DNA of 64,000 nt from Raphanus sativus (Eukaryota > Streptophyta > Magnoliopsida > Brassicales > Brassicaceae): the NCBI RefSeq assembly GCF_000801105.2, contig NC_079516.1, positions 24,031,043 to 24,095,042 on the forward strand. Reading direction: 5' to 3'. How positions within the stretch are numbered: the stretch's first letter is position 1; every line of letters begins with the position of its first letter. The notes under the pieces are model-generated. The model saw only the letters and a list, made by a program, of their open reading frames with translations. It ran no database searches and was not told the DNA's origin. Positions 45,635-56,627 of this stretch are shown piece by piece. The position numbers were made by a program, and so were the translations under genes.

Positions 45635-46145
45635 TTTTTTTTTTCCGACTATAATGCTTTATTAATTGATATCATTGTTTACAAAAACCTCTAAAAATCG
45701 AGGACAAGTATGGAACATTCTCCATTGATTATATAGACTATAAGATTTTCTAGCTAAAGAATCGGCCACTTTATTATTTGTTCTTCTGGTATGTTGAAAT
45801 TTACAACTAGTAAACATCGTATACCAGTTTAGAACAGTGGACAAATAATATTGATAACGAGGCTGGAAAGCATTATTATGTATGCTTTGATTTATTACTA
45901 AATTATCGCCTTCAAAAATGACGTTGGTATATCCCAAGGACCAAGAAGCTTGCATTGCCCATATTAAACTTGTAAATTCTGATTCTTCCACCGCCATCCT
46001 TCAAATTTTCCCATTGCTGCATGCAGTACCACACCATTACTGTTTCTAATTACCCACCCCATACCAGATTCACGGGTGCCGGAATGATGGGAAGCATCAT
46101 AATTACATTTAACCCAGCCAACTGGTGGTGGTAACCAGCCAACTG
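45635..46145 (-). mobile_element. LINE RNase H fragment, about 510 bp, TSD TTTCTCGTGTTAG
   Basis: On the minus strand the sequence reads WVKCNYDASHHSGTRESGMG and GWVIRNSNGVV, then after a one-base shift MAVEESEFTSLIWAMQASWS, FEGDNLVINQ and NNKVADSLARKSY, a complete but broken RVT_3 RNase H domain. It ends in an A-tail (T-run at 45635-45644 on +). The direct repeat TTTCTCGTGTTAG (extendable by TTT) flanks it at 45622-45634 and 46146-46158. Confidence 0.88.
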
Positions 46146-46161
46146 TTTCTCGTGTTAGTTT

Positions 46162-46690
46162 AAGAATGTTTTTTTTCCTTAATTGTTACATTTTTAGTGT
46201 TTTTTTAATTTTAAATTTAATTAATCTAATTGATTGGGTATTTTGGACTTTATGTTACTTTTTCTTCCTTTCTCACTTTTTGTATGTTATTCTAGTCATT
46301 ACATAAGAAATGTATGTTATTATAGGTAATTTCTCATATTTTTATATTAAACATTAAGTAACTGTAAAAATTAAAATTTTATTAAATTTTTAATTTTTGA
46401 AAAATAAAAATTTAACTAATTATACATATGTCATTTAGTTTTTCTACTTCGGCTTAAAATGTTTTAATTTAGTTATTATTTTATTAAATTTATTTTATGG
46501 TATATATCAAAATTTAGTTATATTTGTTTTGGAATCATTGCCATAATTTAAAACTTTCATCACTATTTTATTTAGATGTCTTATACTAATTAAAATTGAT
46601 ATATAGCAAAAATTAATTATATTTTATTTACGAATTTTATCATAGTTTAAAATTCTAATTATCAAATTTATTATTGAGAATCTTGTCTTA
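46162..46690. other. AT-rich intergenic DNA
   Basis: No gene seen. T-rich at the left end, then AT-rich. Confidence 0.45.
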
Positions 46691-46700
46691 CACTACATGT

Positions 46701-46889
46701 AAGTATGTAACCAAGTTGTCTTTGTCTAATGGTAAAAGATTCACAGATTTGAGTATCGCCCTTGATTCGAGTCATTTTGATCATCCAAACTGTCTTAAAT
46801 GACAAAAAATACGTGGAATATCGTGAGTCTCGTATGATTAGTATTTGTGTCTATAAAACTTTTGGGACACGGTTATAAAAAAAAAAAAA
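46701..46889 (+). repeat. Candidate tRNA-derived SINE
   Basis: TTTGTCTAATGGTAAAAG resembles a tRNA-type A box, and 45 bp further CTTGATTCGAGTC resembles a B box; the unit ends in an A-run (46875-46889). ACATGT-containing 7-bp repeats (TACATGT) flank it at 46694-46700 and 46893-46899. This is the layout of crucifer SINEs, but the family was not identified. Confidence 0.5.
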
Positions 46890-47746
46890 TTATACATGTC
46901 AAAACAAAAAGGAAACCATGTCACATTTTTTTACTAATTATATCATCATCACTTTTTCTCTTGGGAATAAATGTAAAGATGACACAAATTTTTTTTTGAA
47001 TAAAATCACTTCTGTGATAATGTTTAAAAAGGATATTCGCAAATATATTTTCCTTTTACGTTTAGGATTAGTCTTGTGCATCAAGTAATTCATTCAATAT
47101 AAAGTTCTTTTTCTTCTTCCTTTTGGTATAGATTGTCAGAAACAGTATAAACGCTAAAGGAGATCCAAAAAGAAGTGTATTACAGGAATGTGGAATATGA
47201 ATATTCCGTCAGATCTCCTGCAAGAGATACTGTCCCGCCTCAGTTTAAAAGCCAACATACAAGCTTCCACTGTCTGCAAGACATGGCGTGAAGCAGCTGT
47301 TTCTGTCAGAGAGTTACAACCTCACCCTTGGCTTTTTTATCCACTAAAAGAACCAGAAGAGGGAAACTACATTCTTTTTGATCCATCACGGTCTCAAACA
47401 TATAAGCTTAATTTCCCAGAGTTACAGGGCTATGCATTCTCTTATTCGAGGGATGGTTGGTTACTTGTGGTCACAAATATACAAAAAGGAGCAGTACCTG
47501 GTTTGTTTTTCTTATTTAACCCATTTACCCGGGAGCACATTTACTTACCCACGTTGAAACCTAAATCAAACGTTTGCTTAGCCTTCTCAGCCGCTCCTAC
47601 ATCAAGTAGGTGTTTGGTGATCTCGCTCAACGACTCTTACTCTAGGACCCCCTCATACATTCTGATCGATACTTGTCGGCCTGGTGAAACCGTATGGACC
47701 ACACATAGATATAAGAACAAGCTCCCCCGTGGTAGATGGAACGATT

Positions 47747-48400
47747 TGAAGATGTATATTCTGTATCAGTTCGTGAAGTATTACAGGAGGTAGTACATGT
47801 GTGTGTCATGAAGATGGGCTGAGTTGGAGTTCGTGTTTGTGATGTACGTGGGCTTGTTAAGCTTGAAGAAGAAGTAATATATTTATCAGAAAGTTTACAT
47901 TAAAGATAAATGGTATTACTTGGAGAAGAAAAGGCAAGAGAGTTAATTTCCTAAAGAGAAAATGGAAAGTTGCTTAAGTTGCTTTTGGAAGAACTTGTGG
48001 AGCAAGTTCTGGTTATCTACATAAGGAGGACGTGCCTCCATGGAGAAAGGTGTTTCTGCTAAAAAGAAAAACAGTTGAGAGATCGTTCTGGTATTGCTTG
48101 TGTGATCAAGCCTTTGGTGTCACTGCTCTGCGTTAGGTGTTGACGTAGTTGGTGAAGTACTTCCGAGAAGTGGAAGATTGAAGCCTAGACTCAGGGGGAG
48201 TTTAGCTCGGGGTTTGGAGGATCCTGATAAACAGAAGTCTAGACTCTAGGGTGAGTTTTAACTTAGGATTGAGGCTAATCCTAAAGGATTCTTGTAATAG
48301 AAAAGATTGGTGTAAGACTCTCTTGTTCTAGTGAATTCAAAAAGATAAACTTGTGTGTTTTACTTTCTGCTATTATTTCTCTGCCCTCACTACATTAACA
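47747..48400 (+). repeat. 5' LTR of the gag-only element
   Basis: 654 bp, TG...CA termini, same length as the 3' LTR. Confidence 0.93.
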
Positions 48401-48402
48401 AG

Positions 48403-48414
48403 TGGTATCAGAGC
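48403..48414 (+). other. Primer-binding site, initiator tRNA-Met type
   Basis: TGGTATCAGAGC two bases after the LTR end, complementary to the 3' end of initiator tRNA-Met. Confidence 0.9.
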
Positions 48415-48499
48415 GGGGCTCGATAGAGTTAACGACTTAGTTTCGAGTAGATCAAGGTGAGTGACAGAGACTGCGTCAGGAAGAAGAACAGAGTTTGTG

Positions 48500-50383
48500 A
48501 TGGCGGCATATCAAGAGGGAACGTCTATGACAAAACCCCCACGTCTTGATTCATCCAATTATGGATATTGGAAGGTTCGTATGCAAGCTTTTATCAGTGG
48601 GCTTGATGAGGATTGTTGGAGTTCTATTGAAGCTGGTTGGAGTCCTCCGGTGATGCTTGATGATGAGAAGGTTGAAGTTCTTAAGCCAAGAGACAAGTGG
48701 ACTGCTGCAGAGAAGAAGGCTTCAATTTGCAACTCTAAGGCGAAGACTGCAATTTACAATGCTATTGATGCGAGCTACTTCAAGTTGATTTCTCAATGTG
48801 CTTCAGCTCAGAAGGCATGGAAGACTTTGGAGAATATGTTTGAAGGTACTACAAGTGTGAAGCGTACCAAGCTGGATATGTTAGCATCAAGTTTTGAGAA
48901 TCTGAGGATGGATGAAGAGGAAACCGTGGCTCAGTTTAGTGCTAAGTTGTGTGATATTTCCAATGAATGTTTTGCACTTGGAAAGCAGTACAAGGACAAG
49001 AAGCTGGTGAAGAAGCTGAAGAGATCGTTGCCATCCAAGTTTGAGTCAAAGATCTCTGCTGTAGAAGAAGCTCACAATCTGGATGAGATGCCTTTTGATG
49101 AGTTTGTTGGGATTCTTCAAGCTTTTGAGCTGAGTAGATTACATGGAGGAAAGGTGAAAAGCAAAGAAGATCCGCATGGAATTGCTTTGAAGAGTTCATC
49201 TTCTGAAGATCCTATGGTATTGCTGTCAAGAGATTTTGCTGGCTTTCTGAAGCGCAGAGAAGAGAGGATGAAGAATGCAAGAAGAAGTGATTCAGGCAGA
49301 TCATCATCAAGGGTACAATGCTATGAATGCAATGAATTTGGCCATGTTCGCAAGGAATGTGCAAATTTACAGAAGCTAAAGAAGAAGGATGACGTCAAGG
49401 ATAAATCTGATAATGATTCAGATGATGGTGAGGAGTTGAAGAACTTGGTGGCGTTCACAACTTTTGTTCCTGGTTCTAAGACAAAATCTGCGACGGGATC
49501 TGCGTCAGCATCTGCGTCAGGGTCTTCATGTGGAGGTGATGATGATGCTGTAAGTGATGATGATGATAGAGACTTTGATCTTGCTGGGAAATATGAGAGG
49601 CTGTATGAGAATTGGCTCAAGCAGGTTGATGCTAATTCACAGTTTGCTAAGGAGAAAGCTAAGCTAGAAGCTGAAGTTGCTGAAGCACTTAAATATGCCT
49701 CAGAGAAAGAAGAAGAAGCACGACAGGCTGGTGCTCAACTTGCGGAGACTCAAAAGGGTTTGAAGATGCTGAATGGTGGGACGAAGCAGCTAGATCATCT
49801 GCTCAGTATTGGAAAGAGTGATCGATGTAGCCTTGGATATCAAGGAGAATGTTCTACAGCTGAAGGTGTTTTTGTATCAGCGGGAAAAGCTGAGGTTTTA
49901 GCTACGTCTACTACAAGACCAGAGGTTAAGGTGTCTGCAGAGAAGACATCTAATGGAAAGACTGCAGTGAAGACTGCAACTGATGTGAAGAACGCGACTG
50001 CTACGCGTACTGCTATGGCAACTGCTACGGCGACTGCTCCAGAGAGAGTTTCTGGATTGAAGAGTGCAGCTCAACGAAAGTGGCGGCCTGTTTGTCATTA
50101 CTGTGGTGTTGTTGGACACATTAGGCCAAGGTGTTTTAAGTTGCTGAGGGAGAAGAATCAGATGGTGCAAGCTTATGGTGCTTATGGTATGAGAAGTCAT
50201 GGTCCTATATGTTATTCTTGTGGAGTTCAAGGGCATATTCGACGTGAGTGTTTCAAGTCTGTTCAAGGAGCTAATCATGGAGGATTTGGGTTCAGGAATT
50301 CGTGGTCTAGGAGATTTGATCATTATGGAGATGGTGGAATGGGATTTCCTCCTTACTTTGGAGGATATAATTCTTCATATTAG
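48500..50383 (+). CDS. Stand-alone Gag-like protein with three zinc knuckles
   Basis: The intact frame of 627 residues starts at ATG 48500 (an upstream GTG-started extension lacks an ATG). In order: a Gag N-terminal block (KPPRLDSSNYGYWKVRMQAF), UBN2-type core (SVKRTKLDMLASSFENLRMD, EETVAQFSAKL), zinc knuckle CYECNEFGHVRKEC near residue 273, an acidic and Ser/Ala-rich region, a Glu/Lys/Ala-rich probable coiled coil near 375-430, a Thr/Ala-rich stretch, and two further knuckles CHYCGVVGHIRPRC (near 532) and CYSCGVQGHIRREC (near 571), with a Gly/Tyr-rich tail. Copia Gag proteins form the particle and bind RNA; here the normal polyprotein ends after Gag with a proper stop. Two extra C-terminal knuckles are unusual. 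Confidence 0.88.
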   Translation: MAAYQEGTSMTKPPRLDSSNYGYWKVRMQAFISGLDEDCWSSIEAGWSPPVMLDDEKVEVLKPRDKWTAAEKKASICNSKAKTAIYNAIDASYFKLISQCASAQKAWKTLENMFEGTTSVKRTKLDMLASSFENLRMDEEETVAQFSAKLCDISNECFALGKQYKDKKLVKKLKRSLPSKFESKISAVEEAHNLDEMPFDEFVGILQAFELSRLHGGKVKSKEDPHGIALKSSSSEDPMVLLSRDFAGFLKRREERMKNARRSDSGRSSSRVQCYECNEFGHVRKECANLQKLKKKDDVKDKSDNDSDDGEELKNLVAFTTFVPGSKTKSATGSASASASGSSCGGDDDAVSDDDDRDFDLAGKYERLYENWLKQVDANSQFAKEKAKLEAEVAEALKYASEKEEEARQAGAQLAETQKGLKMLNGGTKQLDHLLSIGKSDRCSLGYQGECSTAEGVFVSAGKAEVLATSTTRPEVKVSAEKTSNGKTAVKTATDVKNATATRTAMATATATAPERVSGLKSAAQRKWRPVCHYCGVVGHIRPRCFKLLREKNQMVQAYGAYGMRSHGPICYSCGVQGHIRRECFKSVQGANHGGFGFRNSWSRRFDHYGDGGMGFPPYFGGYNSSY

Positions 50384-50478
50384 TTTTTGACAATGATGTG
50401 ACTCATAGGGGGAGATTGAAGACGTGGTCTTATGTCCAGTGGTGATGAGTTCACATGCATAGTCAAAAAGGGGGAGAC

Positions 50479-51132
50479 TGAAGATGTATATTCTGTATCA
50501 GTTCGTGAAGTACTACAGGAGGTAGTACATGTGTGTGTCATGAAGATGGGCTGAGTTGGAGTTCGTGTTTGTGATGTACGTGGGCTTGTTAAGCTTGAAG
50601 AAGAAATAATATATTTATCAGAAAGTTTACATTAAAGATAAATGGTATTACTTGGAGAAGAAAAGGCAAGAGAGTTAATTTCCTAAAGAGAAAATGGAAA
50701 GTTGCTTAAGTTGCTTTTGGAAGAACTTGTGGAGCAAGTTCTGGTTATCTACATAAGGAGGACGTGCCTCCATGGAGAAAGGTGTCTCTGCTAAAAAGAA
50801 AAACAGTTGAGAGATCGTTCTGGTATTTCTTGTGTGATCAAGCCTTTGGTGTCACTGCTCTGCGTTAGGTGTTGACGTAGTTGGTGAAGTACTTCCGAGA
50901 AGTGGAAGATTGAAGCCTAGACTCAGGGGGAGTTTAGCTCGGGGTTTGGAGGATCCTGATAAACAGAAGTCTAGACTCTAGGGTGAGTTTTAGCTTAGGA
51001 TTGAGGCTAATCCTAAAGGATTCTTGTAATAGAAAAGATTGGTGTAAGACTCTCTTGTTCTAGTGAATTCGAAAAGATAAACTTGTGTGTTTTACTTTCT
51101 GCTATTATTTCTCTGCCCTCACTACATTAACA
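50479..51132 (+). repeat. 3' LTR of the gag-only element
   Basis: 654 bp, preceded by a purine tract (50466-50477) and followed by TSD CGATT. Confidence 0.93.
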
Positions 51133-51795
51133 CGATTGTGTCTTCTCGAATGGTAAGTTTTGTTTTCTCAATACATGCGGCGACCTCGGGGTTTTTGACC
51201 CGCCTAGAGGAACCTGGAATATTATACCAGTGAAACCATGTCTCGGCTTTCGTCAGACAGCTAGGAAAATGAGGATGACGGAGCATGAAGGAGACATATT
51301 TGTTGTGTTTGCCAGTTGCTATTACACCCCGTCGGTATTTAAATTAAACCTTAAACACATGGAGTGGGAAGAGAAGGGAGAGATTGGTGGCTTGACAATA
51401 TTTGCAAGTATCCATGCATCTCTTACAAGAGCTAGTCTCTTCGAGAAGGAGAGGAACAAATTATACCAATCACGTCAAGGGGACCTTGGCGGGTACTTTT
51501 CCATTAGTGATGAGAAAATTGTTTTTTCCCGCCCTTCAAAGGATTATTTTTCTACTCCTTGGGTGTTTCATCCTCACAACATCGCTTGGGTGTTTCCTCC
51601 TCACAACAACTTTAATTTGTAACTTCATCTTTATGTTCTGTCTTATGAAAGAACTTTATTTATGCTTTTAAAACGTTTTGGTCAAATATAGTTATATTTT
51701 GAAACTGTATAGCAGGAATGCAGGATCATTGTCTGTTAAAAGCTGGTGAGCTACGCTTTTGCTTCTTCATGACTAACAAAAAAATAATAATAAGC

Positions 51796-52688
51796 TGATA
51801 GAACCGTATTTTATAAACTACGGATTACTGAATATTGTAAAGAATAAAAATGATAAAACTATACTACAGAGTAAGAAAATGATGATACAACTGCAGAGGC
51901 GAGATATAATCTCTTTCCTTAACTCAAAATACGTCATGGAGTGCGACGGTTCGATAACGTAATGAGTCCCAGGATACAACTGCAAACAATCTTCTGAATT
52001 TGCGTCACTCTATCAGAAGCCTGGCGAAACTGGTTTTGTGTTGCACTCTCAGACACAAACTAAAATAAAAGAAATATTCAAGTGGGAGCATATATTTGTT
52101 GTTGTGTTGCTCGTGTAAAAATGTTCATTCTTCTCTCAAATGCTTAGTAGCATTTTATATAGAAAATCAGAGAATGAGGGCACCACTCATACATTTAATA
52201 CAAAATTTTAAGTTATGATTTCTTCTTTCAAAACCACAACAAAAACGTAAGGTGTGTAATTATGGAGTTTTTAAGTTACATATCATAATGGACATTTATT
52301 TTTATTGACTATGACCATGTAACTTTCAAACAAAAATCATTATCACTATTTTTGATAAAATCAAAGTTAGTAATATATTTTGCAATGGGTTCACATTTTT
52401 ATATTTTAAACAAATATAAAAGATAATCATGAATATGATTTAAACCATAAGTTATTAGACATAAGTCTTTCTAACTATTTAAATCTAAATTCAAACCCAA
52501 TATCTAATGTGTACATTTAAGTCACACATTTTATAACTCCATTTCTCATTCAAATGAACTTTGTTTTTGACATATTAATACACTACTTCATAGTGTTTGT
52601 CAAACATTCGGTTATTCCGACGAACGTCTTCGTCCGGAAACTGACCAAAAATGGTCTAAAACCATCTCGCCAAAAACGAGTTCCAACA
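51796..52688 (-). repeat. 3' LTR of the LARD-type element
   Basis: 893 bp, adjacent to the CCCCCA purine-tract complement. Confidence 0.88.
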
Positions 52689-54795
52689 ATCCCCCACATG
52701 AATAGAAATGACTCTAGACACTAGACGACTCGACGACTTGACTTCCTAGACAAGACTCGACAAGACTCAACAAGACTCAACTAAGGACTTTTGAGAGTAC
52801 AAGCGAGAAATTCACTGCATGATGACTTGGTAGCAATTTTTCAGCCTTGAACCAGTCATTGTTAATAGCTATCGGATTTACTCGGCCAGGAGGTGGCCAT
52901 GATGTCTTGAACCTCCCGGGCTTTGGTGTAAACCTAGACAATAGCCAAAACACAGTTTCATTCTCTCACAAAACCAATTTCTCTATTGTGTTCATTTTGA
53001 CCGTGAACATTCCTGGTAATCATGAGTGAACTTTAGAGAATATAGCCATTTTATTCTTCTAGAAACGGCCCCATTTCACACCCACAAGGTGATTTGCCAT
53101 TAGTTTTGTTTAGAGGAGTATCATGTACTACTCCATTCATATCTCAAAACAATTGGCACAAATCATTAAAAGCAAATGCTTATCCTCTATTCCTTACATG
53201 TAGCACTGTTTAATCATCCTAGGAACTGGGTATAGACCGAAGTCTTACAGTGCTTTGGGCAGATTTAGTTTGACTTAGTTGTCTCCTTGAACCTATTTCT
53301 TGGGATCTCCAATCTGATAAGTAGAGTTACCGCCAAACCTCATCTTAGTTCATAGGCTAAACCCATTCCTCTTGATGATATTACAATTTGATCTCATGAC
53401 ACACCTTTAATAATAGGATCCTAGGTTGTCATCACAGTGAACATAATCTCTTGAGATTAGTCGAGATCAATTGTTTAATTATTTTTGTCATCTTTTTTTT
53501 TTCAAGATACAATTAACCATTATACACAAAACTCAGTGTATGACACTAGTTTTTTTTTTTTTTTAAATCATAGTTTGATAGCTATCACTAAGTTCATTTG
53601 GTCTCTTGCCAATGAGTGTATATGGTAAGCAAAGCTTCCCCCACATTTCTTGAGATAGTTCAAAACCATGCATATTTACATTTAACATCTTTTAAGAGTT
53701 AAGAAAGTTAATCTACAACTCCTTTAGATTTAAATGAATAAAGAAAACAATTTCGAAAATTATTACAATTTTCTTTAAAATGTATTTCATTCTCAGAAAA
53801 TCACATTTTAGATACAACTATTTTCATAGTTCTCTCAAGTTGATTTATAAATCTAACTTGTATATGCTTTGAATTTTTCCAAAAACATATTTTTTTTAGC
53901 AAATATGCATATCATTATATGATATTGTTTGTACCATCAAAACCACCATTTTCTATGGTTATTCTCAAACATATTGACTTTAGAAACTACAATACACATG
54001 TCAGTTTCAGTCATATTGATTTGAAAATTCTCATTAGTTTTGCAAGGTCAACCTTTTTAAAAGGTGCATTTAAGCATTGACGAAATACAAATGTTTTGAT
54101 CAATATCAACAAACATTTTATTTCTAATGGCAAATGATTTATATGTGGCAGACCTCTCCCAAACTTAATTTGGGGCGTCGACTCACAAAATCCATTTCCA
54201 TCCATACAACTTGATCTCAAAAGATCAAAATGTTGTTTATAAATATAGTTTCACCACATTTTTGAAACTTTTAATCATTTTCGAAATGCTGTTCCAAAAA
54301 ATCTGAAATCACAAAATCAAAACGTTAAACCATTCTTGATAATTAAAGCAAAATAATTATCATTTACTAAGTCAAAGCAATATCACATTTTGACCAATTA
54401 AAAAAAAAACGTTTTAACTTGATGGAGATCCTGTTTGCATCAAAACAAAAACAAGATATCATTAGTGCATATAATGAGAAAAAAATGAATTTTTATCCCC
54501 ATAGAAATCATCAACAAAAATAATCTGATGGAATGAACAGATTCTTTATCACCATGAAATCTTCAATTCATGTTTTCATGACAAAACATTTCACAAAATA
54601 ATCAGTTTTGTTAGTATAACAATACAAACAAAAAAAATTAAGATTGCAGGAAGATTATTGTGAAATAATCCTATAGATCGGACACCGGCATCTTTTTCCA
54701 AAGATCAATCAACCTGTTCTTACAAAAACATATTTTTTTTACAATAATCAGTCCGGTTAGTGCAAAGCAATAAACGGATATTTTTGAGTTAAGAC
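52689..54795. other. Internal region of the LARD-type element
   Basis: No coding domain detected on either strand. A short tandem stretch of GACAAGACTC(G/A)AC units lies near 52750-52785, and T- or A-runs are frequent. Short frames (52847-53029, 54220-54011) have no motif. Confidence 0.6.
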
Positions 54796-55685
54796 TGATA
54801 GAACCGTATTTTATAAACTACGGATTACTGAATATTGTAAAGAATAAAAAAGATAAAACTATACTACAGAGTAAGAAAAGGATGATACAACTGCAGAGGC
54901 GAGATATAATCTTTTTCATTTACTCAAAATACGTCCCGTAATGCGATGGTTCGATAACGTAATGATTCCCAGGATACAACTACAAACAATCTTCTGAATT
55001 TACGTCACTCTATCAGAAGCCTGACGAAACTGGTTTTGTGTTGCACTCTCAGAGACAAACTAAAATAAAAAAAATATTCAAGTGGGAGCATATATTTGTT
55101 GTTGTGTTGCTCGTGTGAAAATGTTCATTCTTCTCTCAAATGCTTAGTAGCATTTTATATAGAAATCAGAGAATGAGGGCACCACTCATACATTTAATAC
55201 AAAATTTTAAGTTATGATTTCTTTCAAAACCACAACAAAAACGTAAGGTGTGTAATTATGGAGGTTTTTAAGTTACATATCATAATGGACATTTATTTCC
55301 ACTGACTATGACCATGTAACTTTCAAACAAAAATCATTATCACTATTTTTGATAAAATCAAAGTTAATAATATATTTTGCAATGGGTTCACATTTTTATA
55401 TTTTAAACAAATATAAAAGATAACCATGAATATGATTTAAACCATAAGTTATTAGACATAAGTCTTTCTAACTATTTAAATCTAAATTCAAACCCAATAT
55501 CTAATGTGTACATTTAAGTCACACATTTTATAACTCCATTTCTCATTCAAATGAACTTTGTTTTTGACATATTAATACACTACTTCATAGTGTTTGTCAA
55601 ACATTCGGTTATTCCGACGAACGACTTCGTCCAGAAACTGACCAAAAATGGTCTAAAACCATCTCGTCAAAAACGAGTTCCAACA
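54796..55685 (-). repeat. 5' LTR of the LARD-type element
   Basis: 890 bp, partner of 51796-52688; differences include short deletions near 55160 and 55225. Confidence 0.88.
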
Positions 55686-55880
55686 TAAGCATGATCAGAA
55701 ATACGTTAGGATGATCATTGTTGGTTTAAAATTTAATCGACATTCACTACCAAAATTCAAATAGTTGGAATGGAGGCATGACCATGTCAACGGATTTTCA
55801 CTTTTGATAAACTCTCCAATTATTTCCATGGTGGTGCATTATGGATTGTCTGAGTTTGAAAACTAAACTACTCTCTACTA
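55686..55880. repeat. 195-bp duplicated sequence, copy A
   Basis: TAAGCATGATCAG through CTCTCTACTAGAT is nearly identical to copy B at 56628-56826 (a few substitutions, for example AAAATTTAAT/ACATTTAAT). It starts at the LARD TSD. Confidence 0.9.
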
Positions 55881-55896
55881 GATAAGCACAACCTGT

Positions 55897-56626
55897 GCTC
55901 TGATACCACTTTGTAGTGATTACGTGAACTAAAAGGCACCTCCTTTCAGGCTGCTTCAATCACAAACAAACCAAGATAGACCAAAGAGAACGTTCAGACA
56001 AATACACTCTTGAAACAGAGCCAAACAACAGTTTCTTAAGCTAGAAGAAACAGAGCACAACGAGAAGAAGAAAGGAGCACACCAGCAAGTTTATCCAATT
56101 CGTGCCTGTTAACAAAGGTCACTACGTCTGGCCGGGATCTTTTGTCCCGGAATCCACTAGACTTTCAGAGTTACAAGAGTTACAAAGAAAACACAAATCA
56201 AAAGATTCTTACAAAGACTTTCTCTCTGTTTTCTTTCTCTACTCTGATGTGTACAAGAACAATCACTCAGCTTACACATAAATGAAAAGTTCTTCACTTT
56301 CTTGCTGCCTCTCAAACGTTTCACTCGCTTGTCACACCTCTCACAAGTATCCTTCAGCTTTATATAGAAGCTCTCTGTCGTAAACCTAATCCTTTGCCAG
56401 CAACCACGAAGTCCCTTAATTGCCCTTGTCTCATGTGTACAAAACAGGGCCCTTGTTTGATACACGACAAAAGACTTGTGCTTCTTTGATGTTGGAGCAT
56501 AAACGGAAAGAGTGGTCCTCCAACGATTGTCACGTGAGCTGTCTTTCTTAGCTGTCACTTGCTTTATTTCCAAGTTGCTTTCAAACTCTTGTTTACTTAG
56601 TCGACCGTTTACTACTATATCCAACA
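55897..56626 (-). mobile_element. LTR plus primer-binding site of a copia-like element, isolated
   Basis: On the minus strand an LTR of 715 bp (56626-55912) starts TGTTGGATATAG and ends TAATCACTACA, with a TATA box (CTATATAAAGC) near 56365. Three bases later comes TGGTATCAGAGC (55908-55897), followed by ACAGGTTGTGCTT and then copy A of a 195-bp repeat. No other internal sequence or second LTR is present. A 156-codon frame within the LTR (56627-56157) has no recognised domain and is probably fortuitous. Confidence 0.75.
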
Positions 56627-56627
56627 A

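Larger units (their letters stand above)
47747..51132 (+). mobile_element. Young gag-only Ty1/copia-like element, 3386 bp, TSD CGATT
   Basis: Two 654-bp LTRs (47747-48400 and 50479-51132) start TGAAGATGTATATTC and end CATTAACA, and differ at only about six positions by eye. CGATT flanks the element (47742-47746, 51133-51137). A primer site TGGTATCAGAGC is at 48403-48414 and a purine tract AAAAAGGGGGAGA ends before the 3' LTR. The interior encodes only a Gag-like protein; no protease, integrase, reverse transcriptase or RNase H is present. It is therefore non-autonomous yet recently mobile, which requires enzymes from a partner element. Confidence 0.93.
47188..51622 (+). pseudogene. F-box/DUF295 gene split by a gag-only LTR retrotransposon
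   Basis: The 5' part (47188-47746) starts MWNMNIPSDLLQEILSRLSL and gives the F-box and half of the DUF295 domain (LFNPFTREHIYLP). The 3' part (51138-51622) continues with VFSNGKFCFL and carries MTEHEGDIFVVF and VFKLNLKHMEWEEKGEIGG to a normal stop. Counting one TSD copy, the two parts are in phase (347 residues), so the gene appears open apart from the insertion. It is a paralogue of the F-box gene at 38271-39538 but lacks the upstream exon; the start at ATG 47188 is the simplest. In the inserted state only a truncated product with an unrelated tail would result. Confidence 0.85.
51796..55685 (-). mobile_element. Coding-free LTR element (LARD type), 3890 bp, TSD TAAGC
   Basis: LTRs 51796-52688 (893 bp) and 54796-55685 (890 bp) start TGATAGAACCG and end GAGTTCCAACA, highly similar with small indels. 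TAAGC flanks the element at 51791-51795 and 55686-55690. Just right of the left LTR is ATCCCCCACATG, whose complement is a purine tract, so the element runs on the minus strand. The 2.1-kb interior has only short frames and no recognisable Gag or Pol. This is the layout of large retrotransposon derivatives, mobilised in trans. Confidence 0.88.

Noticed and set aside
46720..46780. Functional tRNA gene
   Set aside because: A- and B-box-like motifs occur, but no cloverleaf can be drawn and the sequence ends in poly(A); a SINE is more likely.
49898..50323. 141-codon minus-strand frame opposite the Gag gene
   Set aside because: Shadow of the repetitive Thr/Ala-rich part of Gag; the plus-strand frame is longer and has three zinc knuckles.
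56157..56627. 156-codon minus-strand frame
   Set aside because: It covers most of an LTR, including the TATA region, and shows no known domain; no support as a gene.
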